Assembly: GCF_018873765.1 (NCBI RefSeq)
Contig: NC_057926.1
Location: forward strand, 52,991,878-53,055,877
Reading direction: 5' to 3'
DNA: 64,000 bases
DNA from: Telopea speciosissima
Taxonomy: Eukaryota; Streptophyta; Magnoliopsida; Proteales; Proteaceae
Shown: in pieces, positions 49,605 through 59,830 of the stretch
Layout of the letters: every line of letters starts with the position of its first letter
Position numbering within the stretch: the stretch's first letter is position 1
Made by a program: the position numbers and the translations under genes
Notes under the pieces: model-generated
What the model saw: only the letters and a program-made list of their open reading frames with translations
Databases searched by the model: none
What the model was told of the DNA's origin: nothing

Positions 49605-50039
49605 GTCACAAGGGGAACAATATTTCTTAGGTAGATCAGTCTACGGAAGGTTTTGCAGGCAAACAATTGTTTTACCGTATGACAAGTCAAATAAGATTCT
49701 ATCTTGTGGAAAGGTAATTGAAGGCCACCTGGTTTCTATCAGAACACGACCAAAGGAGTGCGAGAATACAACCCGCCAAAGCATCACTCTGTACGGATAG
49801 CAATACAGCCTATGAACCAACCTGTATGAAATTCCCTATGCAGCTATTAATAGTAATCAAACCCCCCCCCCGTCCTTTCACCAAAAAAAACAAACGTTAT
49901 AATTTGCATCACATCTTTCCCCTCTTCATTCCCCATGCCATCCTCAGACATGCAGTAAAAGATCTCTATTTCTGAGATTCCATTTCACCCATGACTCCAT
50001 GAGGCCATAAGGATGCGGCTCCTCTGTGTCGTTTTAGTG

Positions 50040-50275
50040 CACGATATCAGAATGGTATCAGTCAACTCAGAAACCGATTTGGTATGAATCGGTATTGACA
50101 TGGATTGATTGTATCGAATAAATTTGTTCCTGATTTTTCTTTAAAATTGAATTTTTAATCATTTTACCCTTATCTGTATTGTGTCAACGATACGATATTG
50201 ACATGGTATCAAAATCGATCACTTGCAAACCAGTTCGTATTGCCCATATATGATACCAATACCTCAAACCATGGG
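50040..50275. mobile_element. GTATCG-type element relic
   Basis: CACGATATCAGAATGGTATC at the left and GATACCAATACCTCAAACC at the right, with GTATGAATCGGTATTGAC and ACGATACGATATTGAC between. Diverged, no coding sequence. Confidence 0.5.
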
Positions 50276-50701
50276 CAGCAAGGTATCCGACGCACATCCG
50301 ACAGTCATGAGCACTCAGGCACGCAGCCCCATCCAATGCCCGTGTGTTGGGCTGCATGCTCAGGTGCTCCTAACTGTCAGGTGTGCATTGAACGTCTTGT
50401 TGCGCCACAGAGGATCCGGATCCAGGCTATAACAACCACTATTTTGTCCCTTCTTCTATCACAGATAGGGGTGTAAGTTTGGCCTTGTCGGCCCCGAGCC
50501 CACTCTGGCCCACCCTGAGCCCAAACAGGGCTTGGGCTGGATTTTTCAACCTTGAGGGCGGGTTAGGATTGAAATTTTCAGGCTCTAGGTCAAGGTCAGG
50601 TTGGGCTAGGGTTGAGGTTTCAGGCTAAGCCCAACCCGACCTGGTCTTGTGTTAGGTTATGTTATATAATTTATTGTTTATATTTCACAATTTTTGTTTA
50701 G

Positions 50702-50739
50702 TATCTATTGGTTTACCAAAAAAAGGCTAATTATCTATT
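50702..50739. repeat. Candidate micro-insertion
   Basis: TATCTATT at 50702-50709 and 50732-50739 flank 22 bases containing GGTTTACC and seven A. The duplication is only 8 bp, so this is the weakest member of the set. Confidence 0.4.
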
Positions 50740-50870
50740 AAACTAAAATATTTACAATTTTAAGATTGTGCTAAGTTTTTTATCGTAAAGAAAAGTCTCA
50801 TAGTCAATTGAGAATGAAATAAACTAATACCCAAAGACGTGACTTTATCCGGCTGCCCTCCCCATTTGCC

Positions 50871-50874
<4 letters not shown>

Positions 50875-50910
<36 letters not shown>
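50875..50910. repeat. (TC)n microsatellite
   Basis: Uninterrupted TC repeat. Confidence 0.98.
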
Positions 50911-50915
<5 letters not shown>

Positions 50916-51309
50916 CCACTATTGCTCACTTCTCTTGGCCTCTTAATTCCCACTCTAGAATCTAGAGATTTTGGATTTGGTGAAACCTTGGTTTTTGGAG
51001 GTTGTGGATTTAAAACCTTTAGGAAGATTGGTGATTGACTTGAAGATCTTTCACTGAGTGAATTGATCAGGAATGAATTCATGCGTGCTTGTTCGCTGCG
51101 CATTCGGGTATGGAATGGTTTCTTATTTTCATGGGACGATGGAAAAAGATGTCCTTGTAATCTTTATCTTTAATCAAACAAATGGGGATTCCCACCAACA
51201 GGTGTTCCTATGCACAAATCTCTTGATTGAACAAAAAAAAGAAGGTAGTTTCCCCTTCCAGATTTGGGTGCCAGTCTAGTCCAAGTTTTAAAAGCTATGG
51301 TAACTACAC

Positions 51310-51722
51310 TTATAAGGGTCTTGGGTAGAACTCATCCTCAAAAGCTAGCCATTAAGGAGAGGATGCCCAAGTAGCTATTAATCCACTAAAATCCCCATTC
51401 ATATCCGATGTGAGACTATTTTTCATCTACCGCGTGGAACCCCAACAATCTCCCCCTTTACGCTGGAGGGACCGAGATCTTCCCATCTCCCCCTCCACAC
51501 GGGATCATCCGAGATCACATTGGATTTCCACGCCCTAACTTTTTCCAAAGTTTGGCCCTGTCACAACCTGGCTTTGATACCACTTGTTAGGGACTCGGGT
51601 AGAATTTATCCTCAAAAGCTAATCATTAATGAGAGGATACCCAAGTACCTATTAACCCACCCACATCCCCATCTATATCCGATGTGAGACTATTTTTTCA
51701 CCTACCACGTGAAACCCCAACA
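51310..51722 (-). mobile_element. TRIM (miniature LTR retrotransposon), 413 bp
   Basis: Two 138-bp direct repeats, 51310-51447 and 51585-51722, both contain ATATCCGATGTGAGACTATT and end CCCCAACA. On the minus strand each LTR starts TGTTGGGGTT, and the 5' LTR ends CCCTAACA. Next to it on the minus strand is TGGTATCAAAGCC, a primer-binding site matching initiator methionine tRNA with one change. Before the other LTR is TAAAGGGGGAGAT, a polypurine tract. The 137-bp interior has no coding capacity. The outer edge of the 3' LTR has decayed, and no target duplication was found. Confidence 0.85.
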
Positions 51723-52072
51723 AAAATTCCTATAAGTGGCTACTGAAACATTTCTTGAAATCAAAGAACTTCAAATCTTCTACCTAAATCAGTCACATCC
51801 CCTATTAAAAAATATCCTTTTTAACTCATCCAAGATAGATTTTTAGAGATATGGAAGAAAACTGTCCTGCCCTTTCCACGTCACCTTGCTCTCGCTTCCT
51901 CCAAACCAAAAATGAAACAAGGAAACTAACTAACATGTATCCTTTTAGTTTGGTAGAATGATAGATAGAGCATTAGATTGGAATCTATAGAAGAAGATAA
52001 AGGTTAATGAATTAAAAGAAAAACATAGTAGTGTAAAATTGTAGCTAGCTAGAGGCCACAAAATTAAGTAGT

Positions 52073-52603
52073 TCATCCATCTATGAACCACTCAGGTGGT
52101 TCATTAAAACATAACGGTCCACTCCATGTAGAATGATAAGCAATTTGGACAGACACTTGAGTAGATAATCCTTGATCATGGAATATTTGAGCCCAATTAA
52201 ATTCAGAAAGAAGATGAGCAATCCTGGTAAGAATCTTTTCCAACCTTCGCTGAAAAGTTTGTTTTTCTCTTCCAGTAATTATATTAATAGCATCAACTAC
52301 CTGCTTTGATTTAGAAAGCAAACCAATGCGCTGGATACCTTGGTCACGAGCAAATTGCAACCCACAAAGAATGGCTTTTGCTTCTAATTCAATCTCATCT
52401 CTTACTTTTACTCTCTTTCCTTCTATTGCAACAAACTCACCTCTAAAAGTTGTTAGATATCCCCCATAAGCATTGTGGGATGATGTATAACAACAGAATG
52501 CAAAAACGCGCACAATATAGATTGGTGGGTCCATGTCTGCCAACTGTTGTGATTGGGAGGGAGTTACTCCAATAACTTGATCAAACTTGAAACTTCTCTG
52601 CAT
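52073..52603 (-). CDS. RNase H-like (RVT_3) protein, probably inactive, 176 aa
   Basis: A single open frame. AYGGYLTTFRGEFVAIEGKR, ELEAKAILCGLQFARDQGI and LLSKSKQVVDAI follow the order of the plant RVT_3 RNase H fold. The family usually has an acidic residue in the first strand and an ESDS-like third motif. Here the glutamate in ELEAKA remains, but the third motif is LSKSKQ without its aspartate, so catalysis is unlikely. It ends PLCFNEPPEWFIDG. It may be a fragment of a LINE or a domesticated orphan. It lies downstream of the F-box gene on the same strand, with a gap of about 450 bases. Expression is unknown. Confidence 0.5.
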   Translation of the reverse strand: MQRSFKFDQVIGVTPSQSQQLADMDPPIYIVRVFAFCCYTSSHNAYGGYLTTFRGEFVAIEGKRVKVRDEIELEAKAILCGLQFARDQGIQRIGLLSKSKQVVDAINIITGREKQTFQRRLEKILTRIAHLLSEFNWAQIFHDQGLSTQVSVQIAYHSTWSGPLCFNEPPEWFIDG

Positions 52604-53057
52604 AAAAACTTATAAAATAAAATAAAACATTAGTGATCGAGACTAGCTAGATTCATGCATGGGGTTCTCTTTAATTAATTATTGTACAAACATAGTACTG
52701 TAAGAGGACTAGAGCCTCTTTAAGTCAAATCAAAGAATAAGGTGCCATGGGATCTTAGGTGCCGATCCAATGGTTGGTAGATGGCGATTGGGCATTTTTG
52801 AATTTTGAGCGCAGGACGCTGTATATCTATCATTGGATCGGCATGAAATCCATATGAATTGAGCATAACACGATAGCCACTCAACTCAAGGTCGCAAAGG
52901 ATCCAAATCCGAAAAATATTAGGGCTAGGATTTCAATCACCAATCAGCCTGAGAAGGGGAGGGGGGAATTGAAGAACCTATATTACAATATATAATTAAT
53001 AATAATATATCCTAAGGAAGCAGTAGAAAAGGAAGGTAGAGTACCTTTAGTACATAT

Positions 53058-53798
53058 CTAGCGCAAACTCTCCGTATAGAAACTGAAGAAGGAACGTTTC
53101 ATATCACAAATAAATTTAGTAAAACTTGTGGTTTGGATATCGTAAAAGTACGATACTCCGTATTTGTTATCCTCAATGAGCATCTTTTTATTCCCATCCT
53201 CTTCCTGTATGTCTCTAGGAACATAAAAATCAACAGGGTATCGCCAAGATTTGTCACGTCCACCAAGGGAGTTACTACTACTACTACTACTATACTTGGA
53301 TGGATTGCAAACATGGATTTCATAATTGTATTGGAAGCAGGTAGGAAACATGATAGGAACGGATTGGACTGTTTGTTCAGCATTTTTTGTACTGATCTCG
53401 AAATTGCTGCTTATCAAATTCCCTTCCATGTCCATGGACGATTGGATAAGAGTAAATATGTGATCATGATCTGGGTCTGAGCTAAATACCTTTGGAGGTA
53501 TAGAGGATGAGAGAAAGAGAAGAGGTGGTATGGACTTGGATTGCTGAGTGTGGAGTTGAATGAAATGAAGATCACTTGATATGATCTCAAGCCATCGTTT
53601 ACTTACGCACTTGAACCTGAGGAGGGACTTCACCGGTAGCCATGACAACACTTTGATCAACAAATCTTCAGGTAACAACACCAACAACGTCAACACTACT
53701 GATGGATCCTCCTCCTCCTCATGATCATCGTCGTCGTCACTCCTGGTCTTCCTCCTCCGACTACTTCTTATAAGACCATCTCTTCTCTTAGTCATCAT
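53058..53798 (-). CDS. F-box protein, short form, 246 aa
   Basis: One exon starting MMTKRRDGLIRSSRRRKTRS, with a run of acidic residues, then the F-box at about residues 40-80: LLPEDLLIKVLSWLPVKSLL and RFKCVSKRWLEIISS, then DLHFIQLH. F-box proteins are substrate adaptors of SCF ubiquitin ligases through SKP1. Related plant proteins usually continue with a 200-300 residue F-box-associated or kelch region. Here only its end seems present (NKYGVSYFYDIQTTSFTKFI), so the middle is probably deleted, and the protein is shorter than usual. No frameshift. It could be a functional short member or a decaying copy; substrates cannot be inferred. Confidence 0.8.
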   Translation of the reverse strand: MMTKRRDGLIRSSRRRKTRSDDDDDHEEEEDPSVVLTLLVLLPEDLLIKVLSWLPVKSLLRFKCVSKRWLEIISSDLHFIQLHTQQSKSIPPLLFLSSSIPPKVFSSDPDHDHIFTLIQSSMDMEGNLISSNFEISTKNAEQTVQSVPIMFPTCFQYNYEIHVCNPSKYSSSSSSNSLGGRDKSWRYPVDFYVPRDIQEEDGNKKMLIEDNKYGVSYFYDIQTTSFTKFICDMKRSFFSFYTESLR

Positions 53799-53999
53799 CT
53801 TCTCTTGAGTCCATCAATTAGAAGAACCCTAATTATATAACTTAAGAAAACAGAAGAAATTAGGGTAGAAGAGACGTACTGAGTCTAGTAATTAACACCA
53901 AGAACCAATGAAAAAACAAAAAACAAATTGAGGAGAGTGGAAGAAAATAAAAATGGGAGATTTAGGATAAGTATCCTATGTAGTGCAGGCATCTGGTGC

Positions 54000-54152
54000 G
54001 GCCCTGAAAGTTGGAAGAAGCCTCATCCAACAGTGTGAAGCTCAATGCAAAGAAGTTTTGTTTCTTTTTTTTTTTTGGTTATCTTTTCTTTTCTTTCTTC
54101 TCAATCTGGAACGTTGAATATTGCATCTTCCATGTGTCAAGCTCTTAGGCCC
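54000..54152. mobile_element. Foldback element, CATCTTCCACGTG family, copy 1
   Basis: GTTGGAAGAAGCCTCATCCA on the left faces TTGCATCTTCCATGTGTCAA on the right. The region from 53937 is also homologous to 60862-61062. Confidence 0.6.
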
Positions 54153-54373
54153 ACATTGCAATGCATCACCAAATTAAGGTAGATGATTTTTTCTACTATT
54201 CCCCTCTTCTAAGGAGATTTCTTTGCCTTTTTAAGGTGAGAAAGGCAGTTTTCTAACTGATTAAGTTTAGGGAGAGAGAAAAAGATACGTGGCATTTTAG
54301 AGGGGAAGAGAGAGAGACGTAGACTGGGAGGAGAGAAATTAGGTTTTCTTATTGAAAAGGGAGTGATATATAC

Positions 54374-54422
54374 AGAATCCTATCTTTTTTTTTTTTTTTG
54401 GTCAAACATAGAATCCTATCTT
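54374..54422. repeat. Micro-insertion with 13-bp duplication
   Basis: AGAATCCTATCTT occurs at 54374-54386 and 54410-54422. Between them are T residues and GGTCAAACAT. Confidence 0.8.
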
Positions 54423-54514
54423 CAATAGCATAAGGTTACGTATAACTGGGTCAACTTGAAGAATACGAAACCCTAAGGATAAAGATGATATTTCAGACAA
54501 TGTCATATAAATAA

Positions 54515-55473
54515 GGTGAAATTTCAGACACCTTCTGTAAGGATATGAAATGTCACAGACACCCCAAACTATGTCAAAATATCATAGATAACTCCTTATT
54601 TTCTGATTTTCCATTTGGTCAGTGCTGTTAAGTCACTCTTAATTATTTTATAATGGCAAAATTACCCTTACCAGTGGAAACTGGTCTTCCTTTTCTTCTT
54701 CTAGGTTTGTGTGGGGTGGGGGTTGAATGAAGTCATTTTGATTGTCATTGTTCAAGTGATTCAGTTAAGAGTTTTGTGAGTTCAGGCGGATCTGCTAATT
54801 TAGCAGATCCTACCATTGTTTTGGGGATTCACGGGGAACCCGAATGAAGTAATTTTGATTATCGTTTTTCCTTGTTGTGTGTCCCAGTTTCAGAGTTTTG
54901 TGAGTTCAGGTGGATCTGCTAATCAGATCATACAATTGTTTTGGGGATTCACAGGCAGTTTTCGGTTTCTTAAGATTAACCTATCAGAATAAGGTCGGAA
55001 TACCTTGGTGCTGCTACCACCTGCTCCTATATTTTACCTTTCTTTCCCAACGAGCCCCTCCCCAAGACCCTGTTTTCCTCTTCGCCAACGGGTCCTTCTT
55101 AACCCTAGTACTCTCGTCCCCTCTGTCCCTCAACTCCCTCCTGGGCGCAGCGAAAAAATAAAGGTCAGAAATTAGAAAACCTCTCTCCATCTCAAGATCC
55201 TTTGTATTCTTGGTTTTCTCTCTCCATCTCAAAATCCTTTCTTTTAAGACCCGAGTTATGTCATAGATTGGGTGGGAATCAATTTTAGTTGGTTTAATAT
55301 CTCTGATCCCAGACCTGTTATTGATATTCAAACCCTGTTATTAGAAGCTTTATTATTCTCTAATTTAAGACGTGAGGGAGAGGGAGAGGGAGGGGGATGG
55401 TTGATATTTTGACATAGTTTTGGGTGTCCGTGACATTTCATATACTTAGAGAGGGTGGGTGTGAAATTTTCCC
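54515..55473. mobile_element. MULE, 959 bp, perfect 9-bp target duplication
   Basis: The left end GGTGAAATTTCAGACACC faces GGTGGGTGTGAAATTTTCCC. The inverted repeats continue inward through ATGAAATGTCACAGACACCC and ACTATGTCAAAATATCA for about 80 bases. TATAAATAA flanks both ends (54506-54514 and 55474-55482). The interior has an imperfect ~115-bp tandem duplication (GAGTTCAGGCGGATCTGCTA and GAGTTCAGGTGGATCTGCTA) and no transposase. It lies about 720 bases upstream of the F-box start codon. Confidence 0.9.
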
Positions 55474-55714
55474 TATAAATAAAGAAGTCTGTTTCCCCTA
55501 CTAGTGTTCCATTGGCTCCGACCCTGAAGCTCTGGAACTAAGCTTTTCGTCTGCACCCACATTTTGTCCTTCTTGTTCTACTGTGTGCAGACCTGAACCG
55601 GACCGTTGGAGGATGATCTTGGCAGCAACAAGGAGTTTATTCGGTTAACTTCTTTAAGGTGATTCTATTATTATGTTTCTTATTTTATTAACAACTCAGA
55701 TAATATAACTTTTC

Positions 55715-55769
55715 AACAATTTAAGGAAGTTTATTTACCAAAAAAAACAAAAAACAATTTAAGAAGTTT
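55715..55769. repeat. Micro-insertion with 17-18 bp duplication
   Basis: AACAATTTAAGGAAGTTT (55715-55732) recurs as AACAATTTAAGAAGTTT (55753-55769), one base shorter. The 20-base insert is ATTTACC followed by an A-rich tail. Confidence 0.75.
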
Positions 55770-56358
55770 TTCTATCTAAAAACAAATCTTAGGAAGTTTT
55801 TCTTTTGTGCTTCTTAATTTTTAAAGAGGCCAAAGTAATAGTCACATTCCTATAAACAAGGACTCGTTTACACCTCACTAATCGAGTCCTTTCTTATCCC
55901 ATTCACTTCACAGTGTATATCTCAGTATCTTATCAAGAACTGAGTTCCACCTTATCTCAACTCTCTTTCACTCTTATCATTATCTACACGTACAGGGTAG
56001 TTACCTAGCATCAAGGAGTGAAACAACTCCAATCTCTTGTATAAATACATACTCATACGGCAGTACAAACAATGAGCTTGAAAGCTCAAATCTCTAATCT
56101 TTTACAAAGATTTCATTTTATGTAGTTTGATTGATTTTTTTTATATATTTTTTTGTAAAACCTTTCTATATTGATGAAGGAATGAGACCTAATTGTGTAG
56201 TGAATTTGGATTGAGTATTGCAGCTTCGTATTTAATGCAAATTTGAGAAAACCTTAACAAATTTAAAAGGGAACATTAGGTTAAAAGTCCTCCTCCTGAT
56301 AGTAGTTCTTCCTAGCTAGCTTGAGTAACAAAAGGAAGATTGATAGAACTTTCACCAA

Positions 56359-56360
<2 letters not shown>

Positions 56361-56404
<44 letters not shown>
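56361..56404. repeat. (GT)n(GA)n microsatellite
   Basis: Fourteen GT units followed by eight GA units. Confidence 0.97.
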
Positions 56405-56764
56405 ATTTGGCCAAGGAGGGGAGAGGCTAGAAAATTCGATCCAACCTCCTCCCTCTCTTCAGTGATGAATGGTCAGTTTCTAAGATGTTCAATTTCTTAA
56501 ACTCAATATGCTACTTTGGTGATTGATAGAATTCCAAAATATTGCGCACACAATCTTGTGTCTAAAATGGGAAGGACTAGCATCTAAATTAGATATTATA
56601 TATTTTCTAATTATGGTTGACAAATTAATATAATTAAAGCATATCCCATTGACATAATTAAACATATAATTAACCTAGTATTATTTCGCAATAAATGTAT
56701 TGCATAATTAAACTCCTTTAATTTATACAAATGACCCTCCATTAAATTGGTATGCTTCGCCAAT

Positions 56765-56922
56765 TTGGATCTGCTACGGCCGAGTGGCCATTGTGCAGCC
56801 TCACACAGACAAGGCACGTACGGCCTCACCTGGGCAGAGTGCTCGGGCAATGGATGGTGCCCCTGCTTGTGTGAGGCCGCACAATGGCTGCTTGGCTGCC
56901 GGACGTAGAGGATCAGAATCCT
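56765..56922. mobile_element. GC-rich foldback at the edge of the PAIR1 partial copy
   Basis: Arms GTGGCCATTGTGCAGCCTCA and TGAGGCCGCACAATGGCTGC pair, with outer words TTTGGATCTGCTACGG and CGTAGAGGATCAGAATCC. It ends where similarity to PAIR1 intron 2 begins. Confidence 0.6.
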
Positions 56923-56954
56923 GTGGTTCACAGTTCGCTTTCTCCATTTTATGT

Positions 56955-57012
56955 AAAAAGGAAATTTCATTTTTTTGTTTTTGTTTTTGGTTAAAACAGA
57001 AAGGAAGTTTCA
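56955..57012. repeat. Micro-insertion with paralogous empty site
   Basis: AAAAAGGAAATTTCA (56955-56969) and AGAAAGGAAGTTTCA (56998-57012) flank a 28-base insert of T residues broken by single G, then GGTTAAAAC. The parent PAIR1 intron 2 has the site once, at about 37277-37291, without the insert. Confidence 0.85.
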
Positions 57013-57461
57013 GAGATTGGAGAAAAGTGAAAAAGAAATGAATAGTATTATAAAACTAGAACTCAAAATTAGGAGAATAATCATACAGAGATACTGTAGA
57101 TCTTCAGAGCAGAATGAATCATGGAAATTCAATGATCTATTTAGGTCAATCTCAAAGATCTCAAAAGCAAAAGAGAGATTAATTTCATGTCACAATGCAT
57201 TTTCTTCCTACAAATCCTCAAGAAGTAAATCAAATTTGAAATCCTTACCTGTTCATTCGTCATAATCTCATCAAGAGAGTTCTGAGAGAGCTGAGACGAC
57301 ATTCCAAGATGAGATGAAGGTTGCGAGAACGACTGCTGCGATCGGAGCTGATAGCCTTGGGTTTTGCCCAAGGCCGAAGCCGTTGCCAAAGGTATTGGAT
57401 TTGCGCTCCTGCGAAAAAGAGAATCAAAATGAGGAACAAAAGGCCAAAAAAACAAAAAAAA

Positions 57462-59389
57462 GGGAAATTTACACATATCACCCTAAGGTTTGAAGAAAGG
57501 ACATTTTCATCCCTCAGTTTTGGAAAATTTTGCATACGCCTTGAGGTTTGCAAACGGTAACGAATAAGTCCATTCCGTCAGTTCATGACTAACACTGTTA
57601 AAAATTAGACTTGAACTGAGGGAATTACCTTTCCAAGAAAAAAAAAAAAAACTGCAGCTCATTCTTCTTCTTCTTCAACTGCCGGAGGGTGGAAGCATTT
57701 CACTAGGTTGTCCAAGCAATAAAAAGTTCTGATTTGCTTTGCTCATCACTACTACTACTACTGCTTATTGCTTGGATTTGACCAGTAACCCATCTTCCGA
57801 TGCTTCCTCGAGAGCTTCTCTGAGCTTATTCTCCTGCAACTGCCGGAGGGTGGAAGGGTTACCATTGCCTTCCTCTGTCAAATCCGACCCATCTCTCCTC
57901 CTACTCTTCTTCTCCAGGAATAGGGATGCACAGTGGGATATATGTTTCCATAGTGAAAGATGCATTGATCGAAATGCTCCTCACAAAATCAATCTTTGAC
58001 GGGAAATCCAGAAATGAAGAAACAGCCACAGCGCACCCAGAACGCAGGAGTTAGCCCATCTAGCAAATCCCCACAAAAACAAATTCAGTGTACAGCAGAA
58101 AGCAAAAGGAATGCGAGCTTTCCCAAAAAAATCAAACCTCTGCTTTCGAAAATCGAAATCCTAATTTGAGGGAGGAAAATCGCCGTCCATTGTAGATTTG
58201 GCTGGGCCATGAAGGAAATCCGAAATCCTTAAATCTCACGAGAAGACGACAATTTAGAAGGCTTCAACTGCAGCTTCCCGCTTCCCTATTTAAGTTTTGA
58301 AAACCGGTAGGAAAAACGAAGAAGAGACTGAGAGACGGAGCGAGATAGATTACACAGCTCTGTAGAGAAGAGACATGGGGCACCAGAATCCTCTTCACCT
58401 TCATCGTCATCATCAAGTGGTGGACGATTTGGCGAACTTGTTCACCAAAGCTAACCATGACCCGAGCGTTGTTCATCACCGGCTGGAGAAGGAGTTCCAG
58501 CAAATCTACCCTGAAAATGTTTTCCCTCCGTTCTCTCTCCTATAGATCTAATTTTTCTCCCTCGGTTTTGTACTCGTCTTTCTTTTCATATGATTTCTAG
58601 ACTAAATGCTATGTTTCATTTTTGTTTAATTTTATGATCTCACATGCTTTACTTTACATCAAGTTAAAATTTTTCCCTTCCTTTTGGATGTGAATGTTAC
58701 AGGCGAATCCGATGAAGCTTGTTTATCGGATAAAGAAGATACATGTACAGGAAGACCTATTGTCCTTGAAAGAACACTGCTGTGAGCTTCTTGCTGTGAA
58801 GCAGGTAACTGATTTTATTTTATGTTTTTGAAGGAAAAAAAAAAGGTGACAAGAGAGTGGAGGTGGTGATAAGTGATGATCTAATTGGCTTGAAGTCATG
58901 CAACCTTTGAAAGAGAAATAAATATCACCCACTGTCAGGATATCTATTGGAATCGCATGGATCTGTTTCATTATATCATTATGTATCTAACCCATACTGC
59001 CATTTTTGATTCCATTCACTCCCAATTTTAATTTGCAGAGGTTCAATTACTTTGCTCAACCCTTGCTCCAACCCTCATTCTTCTTCTTCTTCTTCAATAA
59101 TCCAAGCAATAAGCAGTAGTGAAATTGTAGTGGCTTCCTCCCTTTCTAGTTTCTCTCTTTTACAGTTGTATGTATGGGGAAGATGAGTTGCAGGTGTGTG
59201 TTTTTTTTTTTTTCTCGTAAGGACAATTCCGTTAGTTCAAGTCTAATTTTTAACAAGTGTTAATCATGAACCGACGGAATGGACTTATTTGTTACCGTTT
59301 GCAAATCTCAGAAGCTACATAGAATTTTCCAAAACTGGGGACGAAAATATCCTTTCGTCAAACCTCTGGAGTGGTATATGTAAATTCCC
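57462..59389. mobile_element. MULE carrying gene fragments (Pack-MULE), inside the PAIR1 copy
   Basis: The left end GGGAAATTTACACATATCAC and the reverse of the right end, GGGAATTTACATATACCACT, start inverted repeats of at least 170 bases. These share GTTTGCAAACGGTAAC and TTAAAAATTAGACTTGAACT. CAAAAAAAA flanks both sides (57453-57461 and 59390-59398): a 9-bp duplication, though low in complexity. The same ends occur on the COX6a-bearing element at 7.2-8.6 kb. Inside are a SKA2-like fragment and, on the minus strand at about 57880-57765, an exon-like piece (TLRQLQENKLREALEEASED) that I cannot name. No transposase. Confidence 0.85.
58375..58804 (+). pseudogene. SKA2-like (spindle/kinetochore) gene fragment captured by a MULE
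   Basis: Exon-like 58375-58518 reads MGHQNPLHLHRHHQVVDDLA and VVHHRLEKEFQQIYPEN. After a GT...AG gap, 58703-58804 reads ANPMKLVYRIKKI, then EDLLSLKEHCCELLAVKQ, ending at a GTAACT donor. From memory this matches the first two exons of plant SKA2-type proteins of the outer kinetochore, which help couple chromosomes to microtubules. The remaining exons are missing. The intron is kept, so capture was from DNA, not RNA. Family assignment is moderate; the fragment status is clear. Confidence 0.6.
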
Positions 59390-59830
59390 CAAAAAAAAAA
59401 ACAAAAACGAAAAGCATAAGAAACGACACTATTGAAGAAGTAGAAGAAGAAGCAGAAAACCACTTTCAAACGGATCCGAACCTGGAGTGAAGAGGAAAAA
59501 CTGAAATCGAATTCAAATCTTACGCTTTGTTAATCTTTAACTTCATTTAAACTAAACTGTAGTAGAGATCGAGATCAGAAGATTGAGAAAGCGATGATTC
59601 TGAAGGTTCGCGCAACTTCTTCGAACAATTGCAGAGCAGCTTTCCACTATCCACTGAGATTGAGATTTGAGCATCCGATTTAAAGCTTCATTGGACAGAC
59701 TGGACCACATTCTCAAATCTCTATTCTCAGTTGTCTTTTATACTCGCCTACTCGGCTGTTAGTGATCGCGATTCCGTAATTTAAAGGTTGGTTGGACCGT
59801 TGGACTGAAGTTCTCTGTCTGTCTTTGGGG

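Larger units (their letters stand above)
55483..56764. other. Intergenic stretch, no gene seen
   Basis: AT-rich. Contains the micro-insertion at 55715-55769 and a GT/GA microsatellite. No recognisable coding sequence. Confidence 0.4.
56925..59830 (-). pseudogene. PAIR1: Partial duplicate of the PAIR1 5' end (promoter, exons 1-2)
   Basis: In reverse orientation this region repeats PAIR1 from its promoter (about 36395) to intron 2 (about 37325). The order is GAGTATAAAAG promoter, exon 1 copy 59546-59482 (65 bases, as in the parent), intron 1 split by the MULE at 57462-59389, exon 2 copy 57408-57249, then part of intron 2. The copy starts MKLKINKA, and codon 9 is TAA (59522-59520) where the parent has TGC. 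Exon 2 is 15 bases shorter through in-frame losses and remains open (PIPLATASALGKTQGY). Splice sites are kept. Exons 3-11 are absent, so no full protein is possible. Confidence 0.92.

Noticed and set aside
50875..50910. Serine/arginine-glutamate-rich peptide on the minus strand over the TC repeat
   Set aside because: Produced by translating a dinucleotide microsatellite.
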